Below, one piece after another: positions 44,459-53,282 of a stretch of 64,000 nt of DNA (within the stretch, counting starts at the first letter, position 1; every line of letters starts with the position of its first letter). Source of the stretch: Amycolatopsis alkalitolerans (GTDB lineage: Bacteria > Actinomycetota > Actinomycetes > Mycobacteriales > Pseudonocardiaceae); NCBI RefSeq assembly GCF_006152065.1, contig NZ_VDFW01000010.1, positions 1 through 64,000 of the forward strand, written 5' to 3'. The notes beneath the pieces are model-generated. The model saw only the letters and a program-made list of their open reading frames with translations. It made no database searches and was not told where the DNA came from. Both the position numbers and the translations under genes were made by a program.

Positions 44459-44995
44459 ATGCTCGACATCGCCGAACTGCTGATCGAATACGACCGGGCC
44501 CGCGCCTACACCGACGAACTCTGGCGGGACCTGACCACCGAGGAGCTGCACTGGCGTCCCCAGCCGGACTTCAGCCCCATCGGGTGGCACCTCGGGCATC
44601 AGGCCCACGTCGCCCATTTCATGGTTCGCAACCTCACCGCCGCCGAACCGAGTCCGGCTCCGGAGCTGGACGGCCTGCTGGACTCGGCCAACCCCGAAGC
44701 ACAGCGGCTCCCGCTGCCCGGCCGCGAGCGGTTGGCGGGCTTCCGGGCCACCGTCGCCGAGCGGGTCCACGCCCGCATGAACGACATCGGAGCCGGGACG
44801 GTCGGCGCTCCCGCGCAGCTGACCATCGTCGCCCAGGCCCTGCTCACCGCGCTGATCAACCACGAGTACCAGCACGACCGGTGGATCGGCGAGGTCCGCG
44901 ACCGCGACCTCGGCCACGCGCTGCCCGACGACCCCGCCTCCGACCGGATCACCACTGTGGACGGATATCTGATGGTGTGCGGGTGGAACGTGTGA
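44459..44995 (+). CDS. DinB-superfamily protein
   Basis: A 178-residue DinB_2-type protein: ELLIEYDRARAYTDELWRDL, LHWRPQPDFSPIGWHLGHQA and the C-terminal ALLTALINHEYQHDRWIGEV, with three histidines placed to bind a metal. Relatives act in thiol transfer, and similar folds occur at the N terminus of EgtB, whose IGWHxxH start motif this protein resembles; no formylglycine domain follows. AAAGGA site upstream. Confidence 0.85.
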   Translation: MLDIAELLIEYDRARAYTDELWRDLTTEELHWRPQPDFSPIGWHLGHQAHVAHFMVRNLTAAEPSPAPELDGLLDSANPEAQRLPLPGRERLAGFRATVAERVHARMNDIGAGTVGAPAQLTIVAQALLTALINHEYQHDRWIGEVRDRDLGHALPDDPASDRITTVDGYLMVCGWNV

Positions 44996-45007
44996 CCGGA
45001 GGCCGCC

Positions 45008-45021
45008 TGTAATCCTTTACA
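45008..45021. promoter_or_regulatory. LacI-type operator before the lacI gene
   Basis: TGTAATCCTTTACA, a near-palindrome ending 8 bp before the GTG start of the LacI regulator. It matches the site at 46640-46653 before the creatininase remnant in its outer bases TGTAA/TTACA. Confidence 0.6.
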
Positions 45022-45029
45022 CTGGATCG

Positions 45030-46085
45030 GTGGCAGAACGATCGCGGAGGCGGCAGGGCGGCCGGCGCACGGTGAGCATCCGGGACGTCGCGGAGGCCGC
45101 CGGAGTCTCGGTGGCCACGGTCTCCCGGGCGCTCAGCGCGGACTCGGCCAGCTTCCACATCCGTCCCGAGACCAGGCAGCACGTGCTGGAGACCAGCGCG
45201 GCGCTGGGCTACCGCCCCAACGACCTCGCCCGCGCGCTGCTGCAACAGCGCACCTCGGTGATCGGGGTCGTCGTGCCGGACATCTCCAACCCGTTCTACC
45301 CGGACGTCGTGCGCGGTATCGAGGACGTCGCCTCCGCGGCCGGGTACCGGATGATCCTGTGCAACACCGACCGCGAGCCCGACCGGCTGAACAAGTACCT
45401 CGAGACGCTGGTCTCGAGCCGGGTCGACGGTGTGCTCATCGCGGGCGGTGCCGCCGACACACCGATCGACGTCGACATCTTCGCGCGCTACCACACGAAG
45501 GTCGTCGTCGTGGGCAGGCATGACGTGGAGTGCCCGTCGGTGCAACTCGACAACGTCGCCGCCGGCGCCGCGATCACCGCGCACCTCGCGGGGCTCGGGC
45601 ACCGGCGGATCGCGCTGATCGCCGGCCCCGAGGGTTCCCGCACGATGCGCGATCGCTTCGAGGGCTACCGCACGGCCCTCCGGGAGCACGGCCTGCCGTT
45701 CGACGAGGCGCTGGTCGGGCGCGGCGAGCTCGACGAAGCCGCCGGCTACCGGGTCGCGGGCGAACTGACCACAATGGACAATCCACCGACCGGCATCGTG
45801 ACCGTCAACGACCGGATGGCCGTCGGCGCCCTCGCCGCCTTGCACGATCAGGGAATCGCGGTGCCGCACCAGGTTTCGGTCACCGGGTTCGACGACGTGT
45901 CGTTCGCGTCGTACGTCCGGCCGAAGCTCACCACGGTGGCGGTGCCGACCTACCGGGTCGGCACCACCGCCGCGGAGCTGCTGATCAGCTCGCTCCGCGG
46001 CGAGGTGGAGCGGACCACGAGCGAACCGGTGGTCCTGCCCACCGAAGTGATCATCCGGGACAGCTGCGCGCCGCCGCCCGCGTGA
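45030..46085 (+). CDS. LacI-family transcriptional regulator
   Basis: A 351-residue regulator with a LacI HTH (VSIRDVAEAAGVSVATVSRA), hinge (NDLARALLQQRTSVIG) and periplasmic-binding-like effector domain (VVPDISNPFYPDVVRGIEDV, IVTVNDRMAVGALAALHDQG). GTG start. Matching operators at its own promoter and upstream of the creatininase-like remnant show what it once controlled. Confidence 0.93.
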   Translation: MAERSRRRQGGRRTVSIRDVAEAAGVSVATVSRALSADSASFHIRPETRQHVLETSAALGYRPNDLARALLQQRTSVIGVVVPDISNPFYPDVVRGIEDVASAAGYRMILCNTDREPDRLNKYLETLVSSRVDGVLIAGGAADTPIDVDIFARYHTKVVVVGRHDVECPSVQLDNVAAGAAITAHLAGLGHRRIALIAGPEGSRTMRDRFEGYRTALREHGLPFDEALVGRGELDEAAGYRVAGELTTMDNPPTGIVTVNDRMAVGALAALHDQGIAVPHQVSVTGFDDVSFASYVRPKLTTVAVPTYRVGTTAAELLISSLRGEVERTTSEPVVLPTEVIIRDSCAPPPA

Positions 46086-46096
46086 CGGGACGGCGG

Positions 46097-46614
46097 TCAG
46101 ATCACCAGTGCCGCCAGCGGTCCCTTCGCCATCAGGCAGACGATCGCCACGAACAGCGCGAGATACAGCACGCTCCACCAGAAGGTGCGCCGGAACAGAT
46201 CGGCTTCGTGTTCGAGCCGTGGTGGCTGACGAAGATGATCCGCTTGAAGCCGTGGAAGATGAGGCTGTGCGCGATGTCGCTCATGACGCGGCGGTAGGTC
46301 TCGGCGCGCAGCGTGATCGTGCCCGCGCCTTCGAGGTGCCTGCCCATGTGGTGGGGCGAGTACCCGAACGGGACCAGCGGCGAGTACAGCACGTCGGCCG
46401 CCTTGGCCGCGCGCTTGACGACCTCCATCGTCACGTAGCTGTCCGTGCCGAGCGGGATGTGGGCGCCGTGCTTCTCGGTGCTGCCGAGCGCGACGAGCAC
46501 CGTGTCCTGGTCCCGTTCTCCGAGCCGTTCGGCGACTTCGGCGAAGGACAGCGCCAGGATGTTGTGCTTGCGCTCGGCCTCCGCGTCCTCGTTGACGTAG
46601 TCCACCTCGGTCAC
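46097..46614 (-). pseudogene. Scar: creatininase N-terminus joined to a membrane-protein C-terminus
   Basis: From a GTG at 46614 (GGAGG 5 nt upstream) about 140 residues match the creatininase family start: VLVALGSTEKHGAHIPLGTD, YSPHHMGRHLEGAGTITLRA, IIFVSHHGSNTKPI. At about 46200 the frame changes; a different frame then encodes DLFRRTFWWSVLYLALFVAI and a stop at 46097, clearly the last transmembrane segment of some other protein. The metal site of creatininase is incomplete, so the gene is dead. Confidence 0.72.
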
Positions 46615-46626
46615 TCCGGCCTCCAA

Positions 46627-46653
46627 TGTAAAGCATTTCTGTAAAGCGTTACA
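46627..46653. promoter_or_regulatory. LacI-type operator before the creatininase remnant
   Basis: TGTAAAGCGTTACA (46640-46653) is a near-perfect palindrome; a half copy TGTAAAGCATT starts at 46627. Same type as the site before the lacI gene at 45030. Confidence 0.6.
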
Positions 46654-46814
46654 TCGGCAAGCTACAACTCCTCGGGCAGCACACGCAAGGGGATTCGCGT
46701 TCCAGTAGCGACCGGTCGATCGCCTCGGCTACGTGACGGCGGATCCCGGCCGGACGTTCCCGGCCGGACGGTGAGCACTCCCCGCGACGTCCCCGGACCA
46801 GCCCCGGCAGCAGG

Positions 46815-47253
46815 TCATGCCGTGCGCGACACGCCGCCGTCGTCCAGATCGAGCTGGAACCAGTGCTCGTCCCGGGAATGTCCCGGTGCGACCTGTCGCG
46901 CGGCCGGGCACCGCCCGACCTCGGTCCATCCTCGTTGCCGGTACAACTCCGGCAGGCCGGTTCCTCCACGGGTGGCCAGCAGGAGCTGGCGAAAGCCGAG
47001 ACGACGTCCGTATTCGATGGCGCGCGCCGGCAACCGCCCGCCCGCGCCGTTCCGCTGCCGGCCGGGGTGCACCATCAGCTTTCGTATCTCCGCCCGGCGC
47101 CGGTAAATCGCGTCGGCGGACGGGCGGACCAGCACCATGCCTGCCACAGGGTCGCGACCTCGGCTGTCGTCGCCGGCTCTGCCACACCGTCTCCCCAGTG
47201 CGCCGACCGCGCCATCCGCACCACCACGACCATCACCGCCACCACATCCCCTC
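46815..47253 (-). pseudogene. GNAT acetyltransferase with degraded N-terminus
   Basis: The C-terminal ~115 codons carry GNAT motifs: RRRAEIRKLMVHPGRQRNGA (motif A, acetyl-CoA loop somewhat degenerate), then YGRRLGFRQLLLATRGGTGL and LYRQRGWTEVGRCP. Upstream of about 47150 the frame yields low-complexity Gly/Arg/Asp sequence, whereas a different frame (from about 47225) reads more naturally, which points to a frameshift. If translated it would probably not fold. Confidence 0.5.
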
Positions 47254-47289
47254 TTGACGAGATCCGTCCAGGATGCGAGCGTAGCGGAA

Positions 47290-47303
47290 ATTGGTAAGAC
47301 CTC
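47290..47303. promoter_or_regulatory. FadR-type operator before the symporter operon
   Basis: ATTGGTAAGACCTC, 22 bp before the small symporter subunit gene. It differs by one base from the 14-mer before suyA (50828-50841) and matches the TTGGTnnnACC core of FadR/PdhR/LldR sites. Confidence 0.65.
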
Positions 47304-47325
47304 CGGCCTCAGAGTGGAGATTGGA

Positions 47326-47568
47326 ATGGTCCGGTTCATCGTTGGCGCGTGGCTGATGCTCGTCGCCGTCGTCCTGGTCCTGTACACAGTGGTCCCGAGT
47401 ATCTGGTTCAACGACGGCAGGGGCGTCATCGCCGGGATGCCGGCGATGCTGTTCTGGTTCACCGTCCTCCCCTTCGCGGTGCCGGGCGTCATGGCGCTGT
47501 TCTACCTGTGGGACCGGCACCTCATGGACCGGCTCGGCCCACGCGTACGCCGGAGGGCGGACCGGTGA
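47326..47568 (+). CDS. Small membrane subunit of a sodium:solute symporter (DUF3311-like)
   Basis: An 80-residue protein with two membrane helices (IVGAWLMLVAVVLVLYTVVP, LFWFTVLPFAVPGVMALFYL) and a basic C terminus. Proteins of this type are commonly encoded just before SSS-family permeases, as here (GTGA overlap). GGAG site upstream. Confidence 0.8.
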   Translation: MVRFIVGAWLMLVAVVLVLYTVVPSIWFNDGRGVIAGMPAMLFWFTVLPFAVPGVMALFYLWDRHLMDRLGPRVRRRADR

Positions 47569-49082
47569 GCCCACTGGTGATCCTGAGCTGCGCGATCGGG
47601 CTGACCTTCGCGATCTTGATCGTATGCGCCTGGGCCGGCCGGACAAAGAACCAGAACCTGGAGGGCTGGCTCGTCCACCACCGCGGGATGGGTTCGCTGC
47701 TGCTGTGGTTCCTGCTGGGCAGCGAGATCTACACCGCCTTCACGTTCCAGGGGCTCGCGGGCTACTCCTACTCGAAGGGTGCCGCCGGGTTCTACAACGT
47801 GGCGCAGAACGACGTCGCGTACGCCATCGCCTTCCTGGTCCTGCCGTGCATCTGGATGCTCGGTAAGAAGTTCGGGTACGTGACGCAGGCGGACTTCATC
47901 GCGCACCGCTACGCCAGCAAACCGCTCGGCGTGTTCGTCGCGCTGGCCACGGCGCTGATCATGATCGCCTACATCGACCTCAACATCGAGGGCCTGTCGG
48001 CGATCTTCCGCATCCTCGGCGACGGGGCGATCTCGCCCGCGCTGGGCAACGTGCTGGCCTTCGTCGTGCTGGCCTGCGCGGTCTTCATCGGCGGAATCCG
48101 GGGCAACGCGATCCAGTCGGTGATCAAGGACCTGCTGATGTTCGCCGCGGTCGCCGCGCTGTTCATCGCCGTCCCGCTCACCTTCTTCCACGGCTTCGGC
48201 GATATGTACTCCTCTTTCACGCAGCGGATTCCGGAGTACTTCCAGCTGCCGTCGGCGCCCGCGCCGAAACTGGGCCCGGTGTGGCTGATCTCGACGGTGC
48301 TCGTCACCGGCGTCGGGCAGTGGATGTGGCCGCAGTGGTTCGGCACCGCGTTCACCGCGTCGTCACCGACGGCGCTGAAACGGCAAGCCGTACTGATGCC
48401 CTTCTACCAGATCGTCAAGGTTGCGGTGCTGACCGTGGGCTTCGCCGCCGTCGTCGCACTGGGCACCGGACTGGTCGGCAACGACGTGGTCATGCATATG
48501 ATGCGGGAGGTCTTTCCCGGCTGGGTGCTGGTCCTGATCGCGATCGCGGCCATGCTCTCGGCCATCGTGCCCGCGGGGCCGATCGTCATGACGTCGGCGA
48601 GCCTGCTGTCCCGCAACGTCGTGCACGCGCTCAAACCGGACCTGCCTGCGCGCACGGTGTTCACGCTGACCCGCGTGCTGGTGTTCCCGCTCATCGGCGC
48701 CGCGCTGGTGCTCACCCTCGTGGCGCCCGCGCTGATCGTGAGCGTGCTGCTCGTCGCCTACGCCTTCATCACGCAGCTGTTCCCGGCGGTCATCGTGGGC
48801 GGGATCTTCTGGAAGCGGGCTACCAAGCAGGGTGTGCTGGCGGGGCTCATCGTAGGGTGGGGTGTCACGGCGGGGCTGATGCTCAGTCATCACGACCCGT
48901 TGTTCGGGGTGAACGCCGGGCTTGTCGCGCTGGTGGCGAACCTGGTGGTGTTCGCCGCGGTGAGCGTGTGCACGAAACCCTCGCCCACGGCCGAGGACGT
49001 CGGGTCGATGCTGCGCGGTATAGCGGAGGAATCCCGTGTCACCGATCCGGCCAAAAGTAGGCTGGCCCCGAGCAGCACGTGA
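47565..49082 (+). CDS. Sodium:solute symporter, probable sulfolactate importer
   Basis: A 505-residue SSS-family permease with about 13 membrane helices (EIYTAFTFQGLAGYSYSKGA, YVTQADFIAHRYASKPLGVF, MLSAIVPAGPIVMTSASLLS). GTG start overlapping the small subunit. The family imports carboxylates, sugars and vitamins. The operon has the same FadR-type operator as suyA, so a role in sulfolactate (or a related sulfonate) uptake is a reasonable inference. Known sulfolactate transporters are TRAP or other types, so this would be a different solution. Confidence 0.85.
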   Translation: MSPLVILSCAIGLTFAILIVCAWAGRTKNQNLEGWLVHHRGMGSLLLWFLLGSEIYTAFTFQGLAGYSYSKGAAGFYNVAQNDVAYAIAFLVLPCIWMLGKKFGYVTQADFIAHRYASKPLGVFVALATALIMIAYIDLNIEGLSAIFRILGDGAISPALGNVLAFVVLACAVFIGGIRGNAIQSVIKDLLMFAAVAALFIAVPLTFFHGFGDMYSSFTQRIPEYFQLPSAPAPKLGPVWLISTVLVTGVGQWMWPQWFGTAFTASSPTALKRQAVLMPFYQIVKVAVLTVGFAAVVALGTGLVGNDVVMHMMREVFPGWVLVLIAIAAMLSAIVPAGPIVMTSASLLSRNVVHALKPDLPARTVFTLTRVLVFPLIGAALVLTLVAPALIVSVLLVAYAFITQLFPAVIVGGIFWKRATKQGVLAGLIVGWGVTAGLMLSHHDPLFGVNAGLVALVANLVVFAAVSVCTKPSPTAEDVGSMLRGIAEESRVTDPAKSRLAPSST

Positions 49083-49163
49083 CCGTTGCCACGCAAGCCG
49101 GGCAACCGTGGCTGTGATCGGATCAGTGACGAGCGGCACGGTACGACGAGGAAAGGCGAGACC

Positions 49164-49187
49164 ATGGTGCCCGATACCGCGATATGA
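49164..49187 (+). CDS. Seven-codon leader peptide overlapping the sulfite exporter
   Basis: ATG at 49164 has GAGGAAAGG upstream and encodes MVPDTAI, then TGA overlaps the exporter's ATG (ATGA). The exporter's own ATG at 49184 has no good ribosome site, so translation probably reaches it by coupling through this minigene. Confidence 0.45.
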   Translation: MVPDTAI

Positions 49188-49909
49188 CGACGATCCTGTT
49201 CGCGATGTCGGGCGTCCTGCTGGCCTCCGTGGTCGGCGGGGCGGCCGGCTTCGCCACCTCACTGCTGGCAGCTCCCCTGTTGCTGCTGCTCGGTTTCGGG
49301 GTGCGAGAGGTGGTCGTGGTGAACCTGACGGCCACGCTGGTGACCCGCGCGCTGGCGCTGGTGCTGTACCGGCGGCTCGTCGACTGGCGGGGTGTGGCCG
49401 CCCTCGTCGCCGGCAGCGCGCCCGGCGCCGTGGCGGGCGCGTTCACCGTCCCGTACCTGAACCAGCAGGTGCTCAAGACGGTCACCGGGGTGGTGATCTG
49501 CGCGCTCGGGCTTTTCCTGCTGCTGCACCGTCCCCGCTCCGCGCCACCGCCAGGATGTGGGCTCTATGCGTGCGTCGGAGCGGTCGGCGGATACCTGTCG
49601 ACGTCGATCTCGCTGAACGGGCCGCCGGTGGCGATGCTGCTGGACCGGGCCCGGTTGCCGCCTTCCCGCTTCGTCGCCGACTTCGCCGGCTACTTCGTCG
49701 GCACGAACGCGATTTCCCTCGCGGTGCTGGGGTTGCACGGTCAGATCCCGGGCTCACTGCTGTGGCCGGCGTTGCCGTTGCTGGCCGCGGCGGCGATCGC
49801 GGGCAACCAGATCGGCGCTCGCCTTACCACCGTGATCCCCCGTCACGCCTTCCAGGTGGTCGTGAAATGCCTGGTCATCGCCTCGGGAGTGGCGACCGCG
49901 GTGTCCTAA
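49184..49909 (+). CDS. TauE/SafE-family sulfite exporter
   Basis: A 241-residue DUF81/TauE permease with about seven to eight membrane helices; internal repeats start SVVGGAAGFATSLLAAPLLL and CVGAVGGYLSTSISLNGPPV. Sulfonate degraders use such proteins to export the sulfite released by desulfonation. It lies between the symporter and the FadR regulator in the sulfolactate island and convergent with the regulator. Confidence 0.85.
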   Translation: MTTILFAMSGVLLASVVGGAAGFATSLLAAPLLLLLGFGVREVVVVNLTATLVTRALALVLYRRLVDWRGVAALVAGSAPGAVAGAFTVPYLNQQVLKTVTGVVICALGLFLLLHRPRSAPPPGCGLYACVGAVGGYLSTSISLNGPPVAMLLDRARLPPSRFVADFAGYFVGTNAISLAVLGLHGQIPGSLLWPALPLLAAAAIAGNQIGARLTTVIPRHAFQVVVKCLVIASGVATAVS

Positions 49910-50637
49910 ACGGACGCGTTCTCGTCGTGCAGCCGCGCGAACGCCGCTTTGCGGGCGCCGCGGATGTGCACCGCCGCGGCGCGGCGGGCGATCGAGGGCT
50001 GGCCGTCCAGCACGGCTTCCAGGATCTTCCGGTGGTCCACTCTGGACCGTTCCAGCCTGCCCGGCACCCGCAACGTGGTCTCCATCCCACGGGCGAGGAT
50101 GTCCTGCAGGACCGTGAGCGTCTGGCTGAGGAAACGGTTGCCGGCCGCGCGCACGATGCTGAGGTGGAATGCGGCGTCGAGCTGTTGCAGGCGCGCCCAG
50201 TCCATCTTGTCCCGGGCCGAAGCCTCGTCGAGCGCTTCGAAGGCTTTGCGCACCGCGGCGAGCTTTTCCCGGTCCTGGTTGGCCGCGGCCCAGCTCACCG
50301 CGGGCAGCTCCAGCACCTCGCGCATGTCGAACAGTTCGGCCAGGCTCATCTCCTCGGCGAAGACGGCCTCCCGCAGGCTACGGGTGGTGGCCGGGTCGGC
50401 GACGAACACCCCGGCACCGTGCCGGATCTCCACATGCCCCTTGACCTGCAAGGCACGCAGCGCCTCCCGCAGGGACGGGCGGCTCGTGCCCAGCAGGGTG
50501 GCCAGCTCCCGTTCCGGCGGCAGTTTCGAACCCGGATGCAGCTTCTCGGACGAGATCAGCGCGAGGATGCGATCGGCGATCAGGTCCGGCACCCTGCCCT
50601 GCTGCAGGGGCGTCCACATGCTGCTGTCGGTGGTCAC
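49906..50637 (-). CDS. FadR-type GntR regulator of the sulfolactate island
   Basis: A 243-residue regulator with GntR HTH (PDLIADRILALISSEKLHPG, LLGTSRPSLREALRALQVKG) and an all-helical FCD effector domain with metal-site residues (LDAAFHLSIVRAAGN, RVDHRKILEAVLDG). GTG start. Divergent from suyA. FadR-type operators lie in its own promoter, before suyA and before the symporter. FCD regulators usually respond to small acids such as lactate, which fits sulfolactate or sulfopyruvate. Confidence 0.9.
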   Translation of the reverse strand: MTTDSSMWTPLQQGRVPDLIADRILALISSEKLHPGSKLPPERELATLLGTSRPSLREALRALQVKGHVEIRHGAGVFVADPATTRSLREAVFAEEMSLAELFDMREVLELPAVSWAAANQDREKLAAVRKAFEALDEASARDKMDWARLQQLDAAFHLSIVRAAGNRFLSQTLTVLQDILARGMETTLRVPGRLERSRVDHRKILEAVLDGQPSIARRAAAVHIRGARKAAFARLHDENASV

Positions 50638-50675
50638 GGCGGCTCCGCTCCTCGGGTCTCAAGAGGCCAGACCAC

Positions 50676-50841
50676 TTTACCAATCAGACTGAAAGGAGGC
50701 CAACCCGGACGGGTGGACCCCGCTGCCGGCGGCAGGCCGCGACCGCCGGCCGGATGGACAACCGTCGGCGCGGTCCCCTTCCGGTTCGGGGTCTTGCCTG
50801 CCACCGTCCGGATGAGCTACCCTCGCAATTGGTCAGACCTC
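50676..50841. promoter_or_regulatory. FadR-type operators between regulator and suyA
   Basis: On the minus strand ATTGGTAA (50676-50683) lies 39 bp upstream of the regulator; on the plus strand ATTGGTCAGACCTC (50828-50841) lies 17 bp before suyA. The latter contains the perfect 9-bp palindrome GGTCAGACC and is followed by AACCAA. Confidence 0.65.
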
Positions 50842-50858
50842 TAACCAAAGGAGTAGAG

Positions 50859-51164
50859 ATGGTCGACGCCGGGCCTCCGGGCTACCTCATTCACGACGAC
50901 GCCGATCTGGTGGGCGTCGCGGTCCGCGATCTCGAGCCGGGCACCGTCGAGGGCGGTTACCTGCGCAAGCCGGACTCGGTCACGATCGAGCTGGGCCACC
51001 CGGTCCCGCTCGGGCACAAGCTGGCGCTGGCCGACATCGCCGAAGGAAGCGACGTCATCGAGTACGGCCAGCGGGTCGCCACGGCGACCACGGACATCCG
51101 CAAGGGCGACTACGTCCACGTTCACAACGTGAGGAGCGCACGGTGGCACAACAGCGTGGCCTGA
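50859..51164 (+). CDS. suyA: (2R)-sulfolactate sulfo-lyase subunit alpha
   Basis: A 101-residue SAF-domain protein, the small subunit of the UxaA-like sulfo-lyase that splits sulfolactate into pyruvate and sulfite. YLIHDDADLVGVAVRD, HPVPLGHKLALADIAEG, VIEYGQRVATAT and DYVHVHNVRSARW match SuyA of known sulfolactate degraders better than altronate dehydratase. It overlaps suyB by 22 nt. Assignment is strengthened by suyB, slcC, comC and the sulfite exporter nearby. Confidence 0.88.
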   Translation: MVDAGPPGYLIHDDADLVGVAVRDLEPGTVEGGYLRKPDSVTIELGHPVPLGHKLALADIAEGSDVIEYGQRVATATTDIRKGDYVHVHNVRSARWHNSVA

Positions 51165-52306
51165 CCGGTTACCGCCGGGACAACGGAGCGGTCGGGATCC
51201 GCAACCACACGGTGATCCTGCCCGTCGACGACCTGTCGAACGCCGCCGCGGAAGCCGTGGCCAGGGTTGTGCCGGGCACGCTCGCCCTGCCGCACGCCTA
51301 CGGCAGGCTCCAGTTCGGACCCGACCTCGACCTGACGTTCCGGACCCTGATCGGCACCGGCGCCAACCCCAACGTCGCCTCGGTCATCGTGATCGGCATC
51401 GAGCCCGCCTGGACCGACCGCGTCGTCGAAGGCATCGCCAAGACCGGCAAGAAGGTGCAGGGCTTCTCCATCGAGCGGCACGGGGACCTGCGCACGGTGG
51501 CGGCCGCGGCCCGGGTCGCGGCGAAATTCCTGCAGGAGGACTCCGAAAAACGGCGCGAACCGGTCGAGCGCGGCGAGATCATGCTGTCGATCAAATGCGG
51601 CGAGTCGGACACCACCAGCGGGCTGGGCTCCTGCCCGACCACGGCCGAAGCCGTCGACCGGTGGGTCGAGGCCGGCGGCACCGTCCTTTTCGGAGAGACG
51701 AGCGAGCTGACCGGCGGCGAGCACCTCATCGCGCAGCGGTGCGTCAACGACGAGGTACGCGCCCGGTTCCAAGGGATCTACGACGAGTACCTCGCGATGA
51801 TCGAGAAGACCGGGGCCAACCTGCTCGGTTCGCAACCGACCCAGGGCAACATCCGGGGCGGCCTGTCGACCATCGAGGAGAAGGCGATGGGCAACATCGT
51901 CAAGACCGGCACGAAACCGGTCATCGGAGCACTGGACAAGGCCGAAGCCCCCGGCGCCGGTGCCGGCCTGTACTTCATGGACACCTCCTCGGCCGCCGCG
52001 GAGTGCATCACGTTGATGGCCGCGGCGGGCGCCGCGATCCACCTGTTCCCGACCGGGCAAGGCAACGTGATCGGCAACCCCATCGAACCGGTGATCAAGC
52101 TGACGGCCAACCCCGTCACCGCCGAGACCATGCCCGAGCACATCGACCTGGACTGCTCGGGCCTGCTGCGTCGCGAGTACAGCCTGACCTCCGCCGGCGA
52201 CCAGCTCATGGACGTCATCGACCGCTCGGTCAACGGCCGCCTCACCTGCGCCGAGGTGATGGGCCACCGGGAGTTCGTGTTCACCCGCCTCTACGAAAGC
52301 GCGTGA
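51143..52306 (+). CDS. suyB: (2R)-sulfolactate sulfo-lyase subunit beta
   Basis: A 387-residue UxaA-type catalytic subunit: GYRRDNGAVGIRNHTVILPV, LPHAYGRLQFGPDLDLTFRT, IKCGESDTTSGLGSCPTTAE, FGETSELTGGEHLIAQRC, FPTGQGNVIGNPIEPVIKLT. The conserved cysteines and the CGESD motif fit an iron-dependent lyase. The closest family by motif and context is SuyB; altronate or galactarate dehydratase is the alternative. GTG start. Confidence 0.88.
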   Translation: MAQQRGLTGYRRDNGAVGIRNHTVILPVDDLSNAAAEAVARVVPGTLALPHAYGRLQFGPDLDLTFRTLIGTGANPNVASVIVIGIEPAWTDRVVEGIAKTGKKVQGFSIERHGDLRTVAAAARVAAKFLQEDSEKRREPVERGEIMLSIKCGESDTTSGLGSCPTTAEAVDRWVEAGGTVLFGETSELTGGEHLIAQRCVNDEVRARFQGIYDEYLAMIEKTGANLLGSQPTQGNIRGGLSTIEEKAMGNIVKTGTKPVIGALDKAEAPGAGAGLYFMDTSSAAAECITLMAAAGAAIHLFPTGQGNVIGNPIEPVIKLTANPVTAETMPEHIDLDCSGLLRREYSLTSAGDQLMDVIDRSVNGRLTCAEVMGHREFVFTRLYESA

Positions 52307-52319
52307 CCGGAGTGACGTC

Positions 52320-53282
52320 GTGGATGTCTTGGTGACCGAAGACGTGTGGGGCGAACCGCTGCGGGAACTGACCGGGCGATGGAAGATCCGGCGCGAGCCG
52401 GGGCTCTGGTCCGATCTCGCGGCGTTAGAGGCCGCGGCACGTGAGGTGTGCGCGCTGGTGGTGCGCAACCGGACGCCGGTGACGGCGAAGCTGCTGCGCG
52501 CGTGCCCGCGGCTGAAGATCGTGGCCCGCGCCGGGGTGGGGCTGGACAACATCGATCTCGGCGCGGCGAACGAGGCCGGGGTGGTCGTGGCGGCCCCGCT
52601 CGGCGCGAACGCGCGCAGCGTCGCCGAACACGCGCTGGGCACGGCCCTCGCACTCGCCCGGCAGACCGTGGACCGGGATCGCGACGCTCGTGCGGGTGGC
52701 TGGAACCGGTCCGCCGGAACGGAACTGCACGGCGGGACGTGGGGACTGCTCGGCGCGGGAGCGACCGCCCGGGCGTGCGCGCGGCTCGCGACGGCCATCG
52801 GGATGAAGGTGCTCGCCTACGACCCGTATGTCGATCCGCAGGCGGCCGGGATCGCCGAGTCCGGGATCCGGCTCGTCTCCCTCGACGAGCTGGCCCGGGC
52901 CTCGGACGTGATCTCCTGTCACCTGCCCGCCACGCCGGAAACAGCCGGGCTGGTGGGACGGGAGTTCCTCGCCCGGGTCCGCCCGCACGTGTTGTTCGTC
53001 AATGTCGGCCGGGGTGAGGCGGTGGACGAGGATGCGCTCGCCGACGCACTAGACGGCGGCCGGGTGGCGGGCGCGGCACTGGATGTCCGCACGCAGGAGC
53101 CACCGGTGCCGGGCAGGCTCGAAAAGCTGCCGAACACCGTCCTCACCCCGCACATCGCCGGTATCACCCGCCAGAGCCAGGACCGGATCCTGCGGGTGCT
53201 GGCCACCGACATCGACGCGGTGCTGAGCGGCGCCGAAGCGCGGGCGATGGTCGGCACCGTCAGGAAGGCACGTGCCGCATGA
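52320..53282 (+). CDS. slcC: (S)-sulfolactate dehydrogenase, D-2-hydroxyacid dehydrogenase family
   Basis: A 320-residue NAD-dependent 2-hydroxyacid dehydrogenase. Catalytic Arg lies in VNVGRGEAVDEDAL, Glu in RTQEPPVPG, His in LTPHIAGITR; the dinucleotide site reads GLLGAGATARACARLA. In the sulfolactate pathway SlcC oxidises (S)-sulfolactate to sulfopyruvate, which ComC then reduces to the (R) form used by SuyAB. GTG start 13 bp after suyB. Confidence 0.82.
   Translation: MDVLVTEDVWGEPLRELTGRWKIRREPGLWSDLAALEAAAREVCALVVRNRTPVTAKLLRACPRLKIVARAGVGLDNIDLGAANEAGVVVAAPLGANARSVAEHALGTALALARQTVDRDRDARAGGWNRSAGTELHGGTWGLLGAGATARACARLATAIGMKVLAYDPYVDPQAAGIAESGIRLVSLDELARASDVISCHLPATPETAGLVGREFLARVRPHVLFVNVGRGEAVDEDALADALDGGRVAGAALDVRTQEPPVPGRLEKLPNTVLTPHIAGITRQSQDRILRVLATDIDAVLSGAEARAMVGTVRKARAA

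Noticed and set aside
50859-52306. Altronate/galactarate dehydratase reading of the UxaA-like pair
   Set aside because: Subunits are split and match SuyA/SuyB motifs, and the two hydroxyacid dehydrogenases plus sulfite exporter form the known sulfolactate set; no uronate genes are nearby.
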